From: an uncultured Saprospiraceae bacterium
GTDB taxonomy: Bacteria; Bacteroidota; Bacteroidia; Chitinophagales; Saprospiraceae
Reading direction: 5' to 3'
NCBI GenBank assembly: GCA_937959375.1
Contig: CALGLS010000296.1
Coordinates: 1-12,065 of the forward strand
DNA length: 12,065 nucleotides
The notes beneath the pieces were generated by a model that worked only from the letters and a program-made list of their open reading frames with translations, was not told where the DNA came from and searched no databases. How positions within the stretch are numbered: the stretch's first letter is position 1; every line of letters starts with the position of its first letter. Of this stretch, positions 1-8,000 are shown one piece after another. The translations under genes were made by a program, and so were the position numbers.

Positions 1-1040
1 TAGCTTACGCAAAATATAGTAATAATTTTGCAGACACTATGTTAATTCGTCTCACCACCTTGTGTGGTGCTGGCTGTTCGAATGAGATTATTTATTACAA
101 ATATGGTGATGACTTAGCGACACATCCAGCTTCAACAGGAACTTGGGAGCCAAACAGCGTAGATGACTGGCGCAACGAGTTAATCGACTTAAGTGCCTTT
201 GCTGGTCAGCAAATTATCTTGACGTTTATCAGTGCAAATGGCTATGGTAATAGCTTGTTTTTTGACAATATCAATGTGATAGAGAATGTTGCTCCAGTCG
301 CCGATTTTGAGATCATGCAAACCACCAATTGTGAACTTGAACCAATGTTATTTAGTGACAACTCATCAGGAGCGGTAACTACTTATGATTGGAACTTTGG
401 AACCGACGCATTACCAGCGACCTCCAGTTCCTCAGATCCGGTAGAAGTGTATTATACGACCTCAGGTTCAAAGACAATTACACTTACAGTCTCAGGACCA
501 CAGGGTGAGGATACTTATACTTCTATGCTAGATGTTGACCCTTTGCCAGTTCCATCATTTACCTTTGGAGGTGATGCTATCGTTTCATTTACCAACACGA
601 GTACTTTCGGTGATACCTATGAATGGGAATTTGGTGATGGTAATATAAGTAACGAAGAAAATCCTGTACATACCTACGCTTCTGACGGGAATTATAACGT
701 TGTACTTTCTGTAACCAATGCTTGTGGTACTACCACTTATAGTGAAACGGTAATGGTGCTTACGAATAGTATTGCTGATTTAGAACATGACTTCCAAATC
801 GCTTTGAGTCCTAATCCAGGAACCAACGAGGTGATCGTCACCATAGGGAAGTCTCCTTCTCCGATGAATCAAATAGAGTTCTACAACGCCAGCGGTCAAC
901 TTGTGAAATCCATCACTGTAGAATCAACCAATACGGATGGGAAATATCAAGTGACGACCAATGAATTACCTGCTGGGACGTATTGGTTTAAACTGATCTT
1001 TGAGTCGGGAACGGAATCTCGACGTTGGGTGAAGATGTAG
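1..1040 (+). CDS. Secreted multidomain protein with PKD domains and T9SS type A tail (3' part only)
   Basis: This is the 3' end of a gene that starts before the window. The reading frame is open from the first bases and matches the downstream subtilase through them: VAY at its residues 1008-1010 corresponds to (g)ta-gct-tac here. The ATG at 39 is therefore an internal Met. From left to right it encodes the second half of a jelly-roll/MAM-like module (KYGDDLATHP, DDWRNE and GNSLFFDNIN, all also in the subtilase), a PKD-like domain (about 300-540), a second PKD domain with the diagnostic W-x-FGDG (about 550-760), and a 90-residue T9SS type A sorting domain (about 768-1037, with ALSPNPG, YNASGQLV, LPAGTYWFKL). 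T9SS tails direct Sec-exported proteins across the outer membrane and are normally removed. The catalytic part, if any, lies outside the window. Given the paralogy it may be another subtilase, but that is a guess. Confidence 0.9.
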   Translation, partial: AYAKYSNNFADTMLIRLTTLCGAGCSNEIIYYKYGDDLATHPASTGTWEPNSVDDWRNELIDLSAFAGQQIILTFISANGYGNSLFFDNINVIENVAPVADFEIMQTTNCELEPMLFSDNSSGAVTTYDWNFGTDALPATSSSSDPVEVYYTTSGSKTITLTVSGPQGEDTYTSMLDVDPLPVPSFTFGGDAIVSFTNTSTFGDTYEWEFGDGNISNEENPVHTYASDGNYNVVLSVTNACGTTTYSETVMVLTNSIADLEHDFQIALSPNPGTNEVIVTIGKSPSPMNQIEFYNASGQLVKSITVESTNTDGKYQVTTNELPAGTYWFKLIFESGTESRRWVKM

Positions 1041-1042
1041 TT
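1..1042 (+). repeat. Paralogous 3' segment, copy 1 (partner 8053-9104)
   Basis: The end of the first gene and the end of the subtilase encode the same module order: jelly-roll, PKD, PKD, T9SS tail. The last 90 residues match at 74 positions by hand count (about 82%). The upstream modules are clearly less similar. The longest exact DNA match I found is 26 bases: 1017-1042 against 9079-9104, covering the last codons, the stop and two bases beyond. The copies diverge completely after that. Confidence 0.85.
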
Positions 1043-1056
1043 TTTTTATTGAAATG

Positions 1057-1131
1057 AAAATGGAGACTAGGAATTAAGTTGGAAAGATGAAATATTCTTT
1101 TTTAATTTGATTTTTAGTCTCCATTTTTTTT
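1057..1131 (+). terminator. Long hairpin terminator after the first T9SS gene
   Basis: Bases 1057-1086 pair with 1098-1127 with no mismatch when G-U pairs are allowed. The outer 13 pairs (1057-1069 with 1115-1127) are perfect Watson-Crick. The inner 17 include 7 G-U pairs, and the loop is 11 bases. The 3' arm runs into eight Ts (1124-1131). It lies 17 bases after the stop codon. All wobbles have G in the 5' arm and T in the 3' arm, so pairing is intact in plus-strand RNA but broken in minus-strand RNA. This supports an intrinsic terminator or 3'-end stabiliser for the upstream gene. It is unusually long for a terminator. Confidence 0.75.
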
Positions 1132-1283
1132 GCGTGTATGTTTTATGCGAGTGTTTGTACAAGCACTGACTAGGTCGATTTTAATCAAAAACCATTTTTA
1201 ACTACAACATTCAAGGATTTGGCTACATTGCTCATTTCAAAAGTCCTCATTTTTGTGTTATTGTTTAATTAAAAATAGAAATT

Positions 1284-2150
1284 ATGAATTTATCAGGAAA
1301 AACAGCGATTGTAACAGGATCAAACACAGGAATTGGATTTGAAACGGCATTGGACTTATATCAGAAAGGAGCGAAAGTTTATCTTGCTTGTCGTAATGAA
1401 GGAAAGGCCTTAGATGCAATAAATAGAATGAAAGCTCAAGGCGGAACGGGTGAACTTATTTATAGCCATTTGGATTTGGGAAGTTTAAGTTCTGTTAAAG
1501 AATTTTCAGACAAAGTAGTAGTAGCAGAATCAAGACTTGATTTATTGGTGAATAACGCAGGAGTTATGATTCCACCACCATCAAAAACTAAAGATGGTTT
1601 TGAATTTCAGTTTGGAGTGAATTTCATTGGTCATTTTGCACTTACAGGTCATTTGTTTAATTTGTTGGAATCTACAAAAGGTTCAAGAGTCGTTACTTTA
1701 AGTAGTATTGCTCATAGGGGAGCGGTTATTGATTTTGAAAATTTCCGTTTGGAAAAAGCGTATAGTAATTGGAGAGAATATGGGCAAAGCAAATTGGCAG
1801 ATATAATTTTTGCATTGGAGTTTGAAAAAAGACTTAGAAGCAATGGTTGCCAAATTATCTCATTAGCAGCTCACCCTGGTTTTAGTAAAACGGATTTACA
1901 AATACATATGGATAAGGATATGCTTGCCTCTCTCGATTTAATGACTGCCAAACAAGGAGCACAGCCTACCCTAGCCGCCTGTTTGCGTGCAGATGCAAGA
2001 GGAGGACAATACTGGGGACCTGACGGACCGAATGAACAAAAAGGTAAGCCAGCTTTGGCTAAAATTGATGCAGCTGCTTTAGATCAAAATTTGAATGCTA
2101 AACTATGGGATTGGGCGAAGGAAGCGACTGGCGTAAATTTCCCTTTTTAA
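1284..2150 (+). CDS. SDR-family NAD(P)-dependent oxidoreductase
   Basis: A cytosolic short-chain dehydrogenase/reductase of 288 residues, slightly longer than the classical 250 and typical of the retinol-dehydrogenase/WW-oxidoreductase-like branch. The Rossmann cofactor motif TGSNTGIG is at residues 11-18, NNAG at 90-93 and the structural Asn in GVNFIGHF at 113. The catalytic Ser is in TLSSIAH (140/141), with Tyr166 and Lys170 in YGQSK and the cofactor-proximal HPG at 197-199. An Arg follows beta-strand 2 (LACRNEGKA, 35-43), which usually means NADP(H) preference. All active-site residues are present, so it should be active. The substrate cannot be read from the sequence. The AraC-type regulator begins 64 bases downstream in the same direction and may control it. 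The spacer 1132-1283 has no convincing TAnnTTTG promoter; TACATTGC near 1220 is only a loose match. Confidence 0.9.
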   Translation: MNLSGKTAIVTGSNTGIGFETALDLYQKGAKVYLACRNEGKALDAINRMKAQGGTGELIYSHLDLGSLSSVKEFSDKVVVAESRLDLLVNNAGVMIPPPSKTKDGFEFQFGVNFIGHFALTGHLFNLLESTKGSRVVTLSSIAHRGAVIDFENFRLEKAYSNWREYGQSKLADIIFALEFEKRLRSNGCQIISLAAHPGFSKTDLQIHMDKDMLASLDLMTAKQGAQPTLAACLRADARGGQYWGPDGPNEQKGKPALAKIDAAALDQNLNAKLWDWAKEATGVNFPF

Positions 2151-2214
2151 TTATGGTGATTCTGCAAAGTATCAAAAACGAATAGTCTAATTTTATCATT
2201 TAAAATATGAAATA

Positions 2215-3138
2215 ATGTCTCTTTCAAGCCCGACAAGACTAAAAACCATAAGCGACCTTCATCGCTTCAACAACATGTCTCCACCAGAGCATCCCTTGAT
2301 TAGTTTAATTGATTACAGCAAAATAAATCCAACACCCGTTAACAATGAACTGAAATGGGTGCAGGAATTTTATACTATTTCTATGAAACGAAATGTAAGT
2401 GGTAAATATCGCTATGGTCAACAATCTTATGATTTCGATGAAGGCTTAATGACTTTTTTTTCTCCCGAGCAAATTATTTCGGTGCAATTGATAGAGGGTG
2501 ATGCCACAAGTAGTCCATCAGGTTTGATCTTAGCCATTCATCCTGATTTCTTGTTTGGAACTTCACTGGCTACAAACATCAAAAAATGTTCATTTTTAAA
2601 TTATTCGGTTCGAGAGGCACTCTTTCTGTCAGAAAAAGAAGAGCATACAATTAATGAAATATTGCAAAATATTAAGGCCGAATATCAGGCTAACCTTGAC
2701 CAGTTCAGTCAACAAATAATCATTAATCAGTTGGAATTATTACTCAGCTATGCAGAGCGATTTTATCAGCGACAATTCTTAACTCGAAAAATTTCCAATC
2801 ACCAAATATTGGATAAATTGGAGCAACTCTTAGAAGACTATTTTAATCGCGATCATGTTGTAGATCATGGTTTGCCCTCCGTGCAAGATATTGCCCGAAA
2901 CTTAAACCTCACGCCGGACTATTTAAGCAGTATGCTAAAGAGTTTAACAGGGCAAACCACTCAACAACATATTCATCAAAAATTAATAGAAAAAGCAAAA
3001 GTAAAATTATCAACGACCAATTTATCCGTAAGTGAGATTGCGTACGGATTGGGTTTTGAACATCCACAATCTTTTAGTAAATTGTTTAAGTCTAAAACAA
3101 AGCAAACCCCCTTGGAGTTTCGAACTTCATTTAACTAA
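2215..3138 (+). CDS. AraC-family transcriptional regulator
   Basis: A DNA-binding regulator of 307 residues. The N-terminal half (about 25-180) is a cupin-type effector or dimerisation region. The C-terminal half has the two AraC helix-turn-helix units: residues 221-245 (PSVQDIARNLNLTPDYLSSM and following) and 271-303 (SVSEIAYGLGFEHPQSFSKL then FK..TKQTPLEFR). The second carries the well-conserved signature of the family. The opening KTISDLHR...PEHPLISLID resembles N-termini common in Bacteroidota AraC proteins, which supports the ATG at 2215 over Met21. It follows the SDR gene by 64 bases, so the two may share a transcript. A near-match to the Bacteroidota -7 box (TAATTTTA, 2188-2195) could give it its own promoter. 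Regulation of the SDR gene is inferred from adjacency alone. Its 3' end lies 20 bases from the convergent NrnA gene, with no hairpin between. Confidence 0.9.
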   Translation: MSLSSPTRLKTISDLHRFNNMSPPEHPLISLIDYSKINPTPVNNELKWVQEFYTISMKRNVSGKYRYGQQSYDFDEGLMTFFSPEQIISVQLIEGDATSSPSGLILAIHPDFLFGTSLATNIKKCSFLNYSVREALFLSEKEEHTINEILQNIKAEYQANLDQFSQQIIINQLELLLSYAERFYQRQFLTRKISNHQILDKLEQLLEDYFNRDHVVDHGLPSVQDIARNLNLTPDYLSSMLKSLTGQTTQQHIHQKLIEKAKVKLSTTNLSVSEIAYGLGFEHPQSFSKLFKSKTKQTPLEFRTSFN

Positions 3139-3158
3139 AACCAAAAATCATCCTTATT

Positions 3159-4154
3159 TTAAAAGTACTGAGGAATCAATAGTCGTAGTTTTTCTAAAGT
3201 ACCAGCTACCGTTAAGTCACTCATACCACCAGCAGCATTGGCATGCCCACCTCCGTCAAAATGTTCTTTTGCTAAAACATTCACCGGGTTTTCTGCACCT
3301 TTAGAACGGAAAGAAATTTTCATAATTCCATCTTTCTCTTTAAACACAATGGCTGCCTTCATTCCCTTTATAGATAAAAGCAAATTAGCCAAACTATCTG
3401 TATCTCCTTTTTGGTAATTGTACTTGCTAAGTTCTTCTTTTGACAAAGAGATAATCGCAACATGGTGTTCGTGTAAAACCTCTAATTTTTCACTCATGGC
3501 ATAGCCTTGCAAACGCAGTCGACCTTCTGTATTTGTATCATTTAATTTTTCATGAACTAAATGATGTACTACTCCTGCAGCTAAAAGTTTAGCTAAAACC
3601 TCATGCGTACGTGGCTTTACGGAACTGAATTTAAAACTACCGGTATCTGTTAGAATACCTAAATACAAGGGCGTACCAATTTTTTCATCTAATAAGTCTA
3701 AGTGTCCAGAATGTTCAATTAAATCTACGATTAGCTGAGCAGTCGAGGAAGCAGTCGTTTCAGAAATAGTAAGCGTAGGAAAATCTTCAGGATCCAAATG
3801 ATGATCGATCATTATTTTCTTACAAGTAGCTTCTTCTAACAAGCTTTGCATCTTTGGTCCTACACGATTCGTTGCATTGTAATCTAAACAGAAAATTAAA
3901 TCTGCTTTTTTCATTTGTGCTGTTACTTCTTCTGGGTTTTCTTCCATCAAAATAATGGAACTGGTATCTAACCAATGTAAAAAGTCAGGTGCTTTGTCTG
4001 GGTGACAAACAACTGCCTTCTTACCCAGTTTTTCAATAAAATGTAACAAACCTAAAGAGGAACCAACTGAGTCTCCATCTGCAGATTTGTGTGCTGTAAT
4101 AACGATATGATCAGCCGCTTGTATCGCTGCTTCAATTTCTTTGTAAATATTCAT
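3159..4154 (-). CDS. nrnA: DHH-family phosphoesterase, NrnA-like nanoRNase/pAp phosphatase
   Basis: A cytosolic phosphoesterase of 331 residues, the usual NrnA length (310-340). The DHH domain shows motif I AHKSADGDSVGSS (His22, Asp26, Asp28), motif II Asp91 (FCLDYN), motif III DHH at 117-119 and motif IV GILTDTGSF (Asp170). These residues bind the two manganese ions. The C-terminal DHHA1 substrate-binding domain has GGGHANAAGG (301-310, His304). Family members degrade 2-5 nucleotide RNAs and linear dinucleotides such as pGpG/pApA, and many also dephosphorylate pAp. No residue is missing. The gene is divergent from the 133-residue gene (188-base gap) and convergent with the AraC gene. The ATG at 4154 begins the natural N-terminus, since the family starts about 15-20 residues before motif I. 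A TAnnTTTG box on the same strand lies about 60 bases upstream. Assignment to NrnA rather than another single-domain DHH-DHHA1 protein rests on size and motifs. Confidence 0.9.
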   Translation of the reverse strand: MNIYKEIEAAIQAADHIVITAHKSADGDSVGSSLGLLHFIEKLGKKAVVCHPDKAPDFLHWLDTSSIILMEENPEEVTAQMKKADLIFCLDYNATNRVGPKMQSLLEEATCKKIMIDHHLDPEDFPTLTISETTASSTAQLIVDLIEHSGHLDLLDEKIGTPLYLGILTDTGSFKFSSVKPRTHEVLAKLLAAGVVHHLVHEKLNDTNTEGRLRLQGYAMSEKLEVLHEHHVAIISLSKEELSKYNYQKGDTDSLANLLLSIKGMKAAIVFKEKDGIMKISFRSKGAENPVNVLAKEHFDGGGHANAAGGMSDLTVAGTLEKLRLLIPQYF

Positions 4155-4212
4155 TGAGTGTATTTTATGCCAATACTAAGTAGTTTAGCAATTGTATCTT
4201 TTTTTAAGACTG

Positions 4213-4220
4213 CAAAGTTA
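4213..4220 (-). promoter_or_regulatory. Candidate -7 promoter box for the NrnA gene
   Basis: Read on the minus strand this is TAACTTTG, an exact match to the Bacteroidota -7 consensus TAnnTTTG. It lies in the 188-base divergent spacer, with the start codon 58 bases downstream. I see no good TTTG at the -33 position, so this is a half-supported promoter. Confidence 0.4.
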
Positions 4221-4299
4221 AGTTTATTAATGGAGAAGACTAATGCAGAAAGATTAGATTCTATTTTAAAACAACTTCTATAAATTAAATTATTAGCAG

Positions 4300-4307
4300 T
4301 ACTTTTG
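4300..4307 (+). promoter_or_regulatory. Candidate -7 promoter box for the 133-residue gene
   Basis: TACTTTTG is an exact match to the Bacteroidota -7 consensus TAnnTTTG. It sits 35 bases before the ATG at 4343, which would leave a short leader of about 28-30 bases. The -33 region (around 4271-4280) has no TTTG. With the box at 4213-4220 it gives two back-to-back promoters in one spacer, which fits the divergent gene pair. Confidence 0.42.
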
Positions 4308-4342
4308 AAAAACGAAATATTTTTTTCATCAATCTTTAGTTT

Positions 4343-4744
4343 ATGCCCTACCAAGATGTATTTGACCTTTTCTGGAAAGAGGTAACAGAAAGTGTCGAAG
4401 AAGGCCGCTTTGCGAAATTAACTATGGCCAAAACCATTGGTAAGCCTAACTTGAGAAACATATTTGTTAGGCCAATCTATTCTAAAGATGAATTTAAGGT
4501 CTTGCTTAAATTGCGTTACAGGTCTAAAGATACCGAGGATCAGGAAGATGAGTTTACCTTAGACGAAGCATTTGTGGTCTTGAAATCACATCTCAGAAAG
4601 TCTTTTTCATCTGTTCTTTTATTTACTATAACAAAAGATGTTGCTTTCAAAATTAATAAAAAGGGAGCGGGTAGCATTACGGAGTCCTTGCCTACATTTA
4701 TTAGCTTGCCAACATTTATGGTAGTTAGGCCTCCTAAAGGCTGA
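4343..4744 (+). CDS. Hypothetical protein, resembles the isolated N-terminal part of a Bacteroidota methyltransferase family
   Basis: A soluble protein of 133 residues with no signal peptide or membrane segment. It has a regular alternation of charged and hydrophobic stretches: an amphipathic opening helix (FDLFWKEVTESVEEGRFAKL), beta-rich NIFVRPIY and KVLLKLRYRSKDTED, then FTLDEAFVVLKSHL, FSSVLLFTITKD and KINKKGAGS. From memory, this order (FWKEV..GxF.KLT..K..G...L.NIFVRP, LRY+TKD, LFT..KD, NKKG) resembles the N-terminal 120-140 residues of proteins of about 390 residues annotated as SAM-dependent methyltransferases in Bacteroidota. No SAM-binding motif (ExGxGxG type) is present here. Bases 4745-4992 in all frames show no continuation. 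It is therefore either a stand-alone domain or a gene truncated at the 3' end; the protein stops shortly after a small internal repeat (LPTFISLPTFM). A -7 box lies upstream at 4300-4307. Function unknown. Confidence 0.65.
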   Translation: MPYQDVFDLFWKEVTESVEEGRFAKLTMAKTIGKPNLRNIFVRPIYSKDEFKVLLKLRYRSKDTEDQEDEFTLDEAFVVLKSHLRKSFSSVLLFTITKDVAFKINKKGAGSITESLPTFISLPTFMVVRPPKG

Positions 4745-4837
4745 TGTATATTTTTTACTTTTTTTCGTATGCTTCTATTGCTTGGAACATCTATCCACAA
4801 TCAGAATAGAATAAATTTCTAGGCCTAAAATACGATT

Positions 4838-4859
4838 GCTTTGAGCTAAGCATCAAAGC
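4838..4859. repeat. Inverted repeat in the subtilase leader region
   Basis: GCTTTGA (4838-4844) and TCAAAGC (4853-4859) form a perfect 7-bp inverted repeat around an 8-base loop. A competing shorter pairing (TGCTT at 4837-4841 with AAGCA at 4848-4852) overlaps it. No T-tract follows, so it is not a typical terminator. It could be an operator or chance. Confidence 0.3.
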
Positions 4860-4903
4860 TCCATCTCACCAAGACCATTCTTGTCATCCAGCATTCATTG
4901 TCC

Positions 4904-4934
4904 ATATAAACTCCCGTTTATATTACATTTTTTT
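4904..4934 (+). terminator. Weak hairpin plus T-run upstream of the subtilase
   Basis: ATATAAAC (4904-4911) and GTTTATAT (4916-4923) form a perfect 8-bp stem with a TCCC loop. Seven Ts follow at 4928-4934 after four other bases. The stem is almost all A-T, so its stability as a terminator is doubtful. It would serve the 133-residue gene, whose stop is about 160 bases upstream. An operator role is equally possible. Confidence 0.35.
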
Positions 4935-4939
4935 AAGTT

Positions 4940-4990
4940 TTAATATTAACTTAAAGGGTAGTTCTGTTAATACTTGAAAGACAGAACCCT
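4940..4990 (+). promoter_or_regulatory. Palindrome and leader hairpin just before the subtilase
   Basis: TTAATATTAA (4940-4949) is a perfect 10-bp palindrome. Directly after it, GTTCTGT (4961-4967) pairs with ACAGAAC (4981-4987). AGG/CCT (4955-4957 with 4988-4990) extends the stem past a 3-base bulge. TAGTTCTG at 4959-4966 is one base off the -7 consensus TAnnTTTG. This segment plausibly holds the promoter, operator or 5'-UTR structure of the subtilase, whose ATG is at 5032, but which of these it is cannot be decided by eye. Confidence 0.35.
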
Positions 4991-5031
4991 AGTTGTTTTA
5001 CAAAAAAGAATCGCTTATTAAAACAAAAAAC

Positions 5032-8000
5032 ATGGATTTAAAAATCAAACTATTACTCTGCTGTCTATTTACACTATTGTTTTCTCAAAACAATTTTGCA
5101 CAGCAAACGAACTATGACGTACTTTTTCATACAGGTACAGCGGAACTTCCCGAAAATTTCAAATCCAACCAAGATCAACTTAGCTTTTCTACAGAAGAAG
5201 TCTTTGATGGATATTACAACCGATTGGTGCAATTTTATGCCAACCCAAATCAAGCAGAGCGACAAGTGATGGAAAACATGGGCCTGCACTTTTTAGATTA
5301 TGTTCCACACTTCACTTACATCATTGCCGTACCAGAGGACTTTGATTGGAATCAAATCGCTAGCGACAAAATTCGATCGGTAACAGCCATCAACCCTTTA
5401 TTAAAACTAGACTCCAGATTAGCAATGGAGCAGGGGAGTGGAGAACACATCGAATTGATTCTTGCTTACCCAGATTTTTATACCATAGATCAAATAGAAG
5501 AAGCTTGTATCGAAAACGGAATCACCGTGATCGAAAGCAGTCGCTACAATGCGATTATGAAAGTAAGTATGCCTGCCAACCTAATTTTTGAAAAAGCAGC
5601 TTTGCCATTCATCAGCTTTATTGAAAAAGATCCGGGAAAACCCGTGTTGGATGATGTACGAGGTAGAGCCTTGCACCGTAGCAATTTGGTCGACTCAGAA
5701 TACCCAAGTGGTTACCACTTTAATGGTGAAGGCGTCAACATAAATGTTAGAGATGATGGAGCAATCGGTCCGCACATTGATTTTCAAGGACGAGTAGATA
5801 ATTCTTATCAAAATATTCCTAATGGGTCTCACGAAACTCGAGTAGCCGGTACACTAGGTGGCGCTGGGAATATCGACCCTTATGCCAAAGGAATGGCAGA
5901 TGGTGCTTTTATGTTTGGTACTGATTACCAGTCTAGCTTTTTAGATGAAACGATGGATCTTCACTTCAATGAAGGAGTTGTAATTACCAATTCCTCTTAC
6001 TCTGATGGATGTAACGATGGTTACATGAGCAATACTGCTACAGTAGATCAACAAATTTATCAGAACCCATCTTTGATACATATTTTTTCCGCTGGTAACT
6101 CTAATGATTTGGATTGCGGATATGGAGCAGGTACTCAGTGGGGAAATATCACTGGAGGCCATAAGGTTGGAAAAAACGTTATCGCTACGGCCAACATTTA
6201 TTACGATGGTACTATCGTGCCCTCTAGTAGTCGTGGACCAGCTGAAGACGGTCGTATCAAACCAGATATTTCAGCTCAGGGAGCCGTTTATGCGCAGTTA
6301 CCCAACAATGAATATACAACGACCAGTGGAACTTCTTTTTCATCGCCATCTGTGGCTGGTGTGTTGGCACAACTTTATCAAGCATACAAAACTTGGAACG
6401 GTGGCAACAACCCACCTTCTGCACTATTGAAAGCCTGCTTGCTCAATACGGCCAATGATTTAGGTAACGTTGGGCCAGACTTCAAATTTGGTTGGGGACA
6501 CCTAAATGCTTACCGTGCTTTGAAGACAGTAGAAGAGGTACGTTATTTCTCAGATGAGGTAGAAGAAGGAATCGAAAATCAACACAACTTAACCGTCGCT
6601 CCTGATGTCACTCAACTTAAAGTAATGGTGTATTGGTCAGATAGACAAGGTTCGCCCTTTGGCGCAAAAGCGCTAGTGAATAACTTAGATATCCAAATAG
6701 TTACATCAACCGGAAATGTACTGTTGCCATATGTGCTTGATCCGACGCCTAATGCTACGACACTTAATTATCCCGCAACAAATGGCGTAGATGATTTGAA
6801 TAATATGGAGCAAATCGTAATTGATAATCCAGTCATTGGAGCAGGTAATTATACCCTACTTGTAAACGGAACAGAAGTACCTTTTGGCCCACAAGAATAT
6901 TTTGTAGTGTGGGAAGAAGTTACCGACGACTTAATGGTCACTTGGCCAAACGGAGGTGAATGTTTGACGACCACGTTGGATCATACCATTCATTGGGATG
7001 CTCGTCCTGGAGCTGGTGATTTCTTGTTAGAGTATTCTCCAGATGCCGGTGCTAGTTGGACGACGATTGCTACCGTGAGTGGATCGCTTAGGAATTATGA
7101 TTGGAACCCACCTGCGGACTATACTGGTCTGGCAATGGTGCGTGTGACACGCGACGGGAACACGGATACAAGTGATGCGACGTTTAGTTTGATGAATGCG
7201 CCCCAAAATGTAGAAGTATTGTCAGCATGTCCCGATTATTTAACCATTAGCTGGGATTCTGTGCCAGGGGCAACGGGTTATATTGTTTATACCTTAGGAC
7301 CGCAATACATGGATTCAGTAGCTATGACGCTTACCAATTCGGCTGATATTCCAGTAGCTGGGCTTGGTGTTGATGTTTGGTATGCAGTAAGTTGTATTGG
7401 TGCTGATGATGGATGTAGCCCTCGAACGATTGCACAGTTGTATAATGAGTCGCTGCTTAATTGTACATTAAATAATGATGTGGCTTTGAACCAGTCGAGT
7501 GCTTTTCCAGCAACGAATTGTATTTGCGCACCATGGGAAGAAGTGGTCACCGTTTCAGTTTTCAATAATGGAATGTCAGCACAAACGGATATGACCATTA
7601 GCTATAGCCACAATGATGGGCCAGTGGTAACAGAAACGTATCCGGGACCATTAATGCCAGGTGAGACTTTTGATTATACCTTTACAACTTTGTATAATCC
7701 GAATAATGGAAATAATAAAATAAAAGCTTGGGTGTATGCTGCAGTAGATGATTTTGTACCAAATGACACCTTGGATATGTCTTTCGATTTAATCATGAAT
7801 ACCAATGCTCCAGCAGCAATGGGATATAGTCAAGATTTTGAATCTGGTACTTTTCCTCCTGTAGGATGGGAATTGAATAATCCGGATGGAGGAATCACTT
7901 GGGTTCCAAGTAATGTCGTTGGCTCTTCTGGTAGTTTTACAACAGCGATGTTCATGAATTTTTTCAATTTTAGTACTGATTTTGAAAAAGATGAGTTAAT

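Noticed and set aside
1057..1127. Hairpin considered as a MITE or insertion-sequence remnant
   Set aside because: The strand-polarised wobble pairs, the T-run and the position right after a stop codon fit a transcript end better. I saw no target-site duplication and no second copy in the window.
3032..3304. Plus-strand frame of 90 codons across the AraC and NrnA ends
   Set aside because: It lies over the conserved second helix-turn-helix of AraC and the DHHA1 end of NrnA in other frames. It is a shadow.
4151..4354. Minus-strand frame of 67 codons ending in an ATGA overlap with the NrnA start
   Set aside because: The overlap looks like translational coupling, but the frame is AT-driven, covers both candidate -7 boxes, reaches into the divergent gene and shows no recognisable protein features.
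1284..4744. The block between the two paralogues considered as a mobile or horizontally acquired island
   Set aside because: No integrase, transposase, tRNA or flanking repeat is visible, NrnA is housekeeping, and base composition is not clearly different by eye.
7287..7598. Minus-strand frame of 103 codons inside the subtilase
   Set aside because: It is antisense to the fibronectin/CARDB-like modules and has no own signals.
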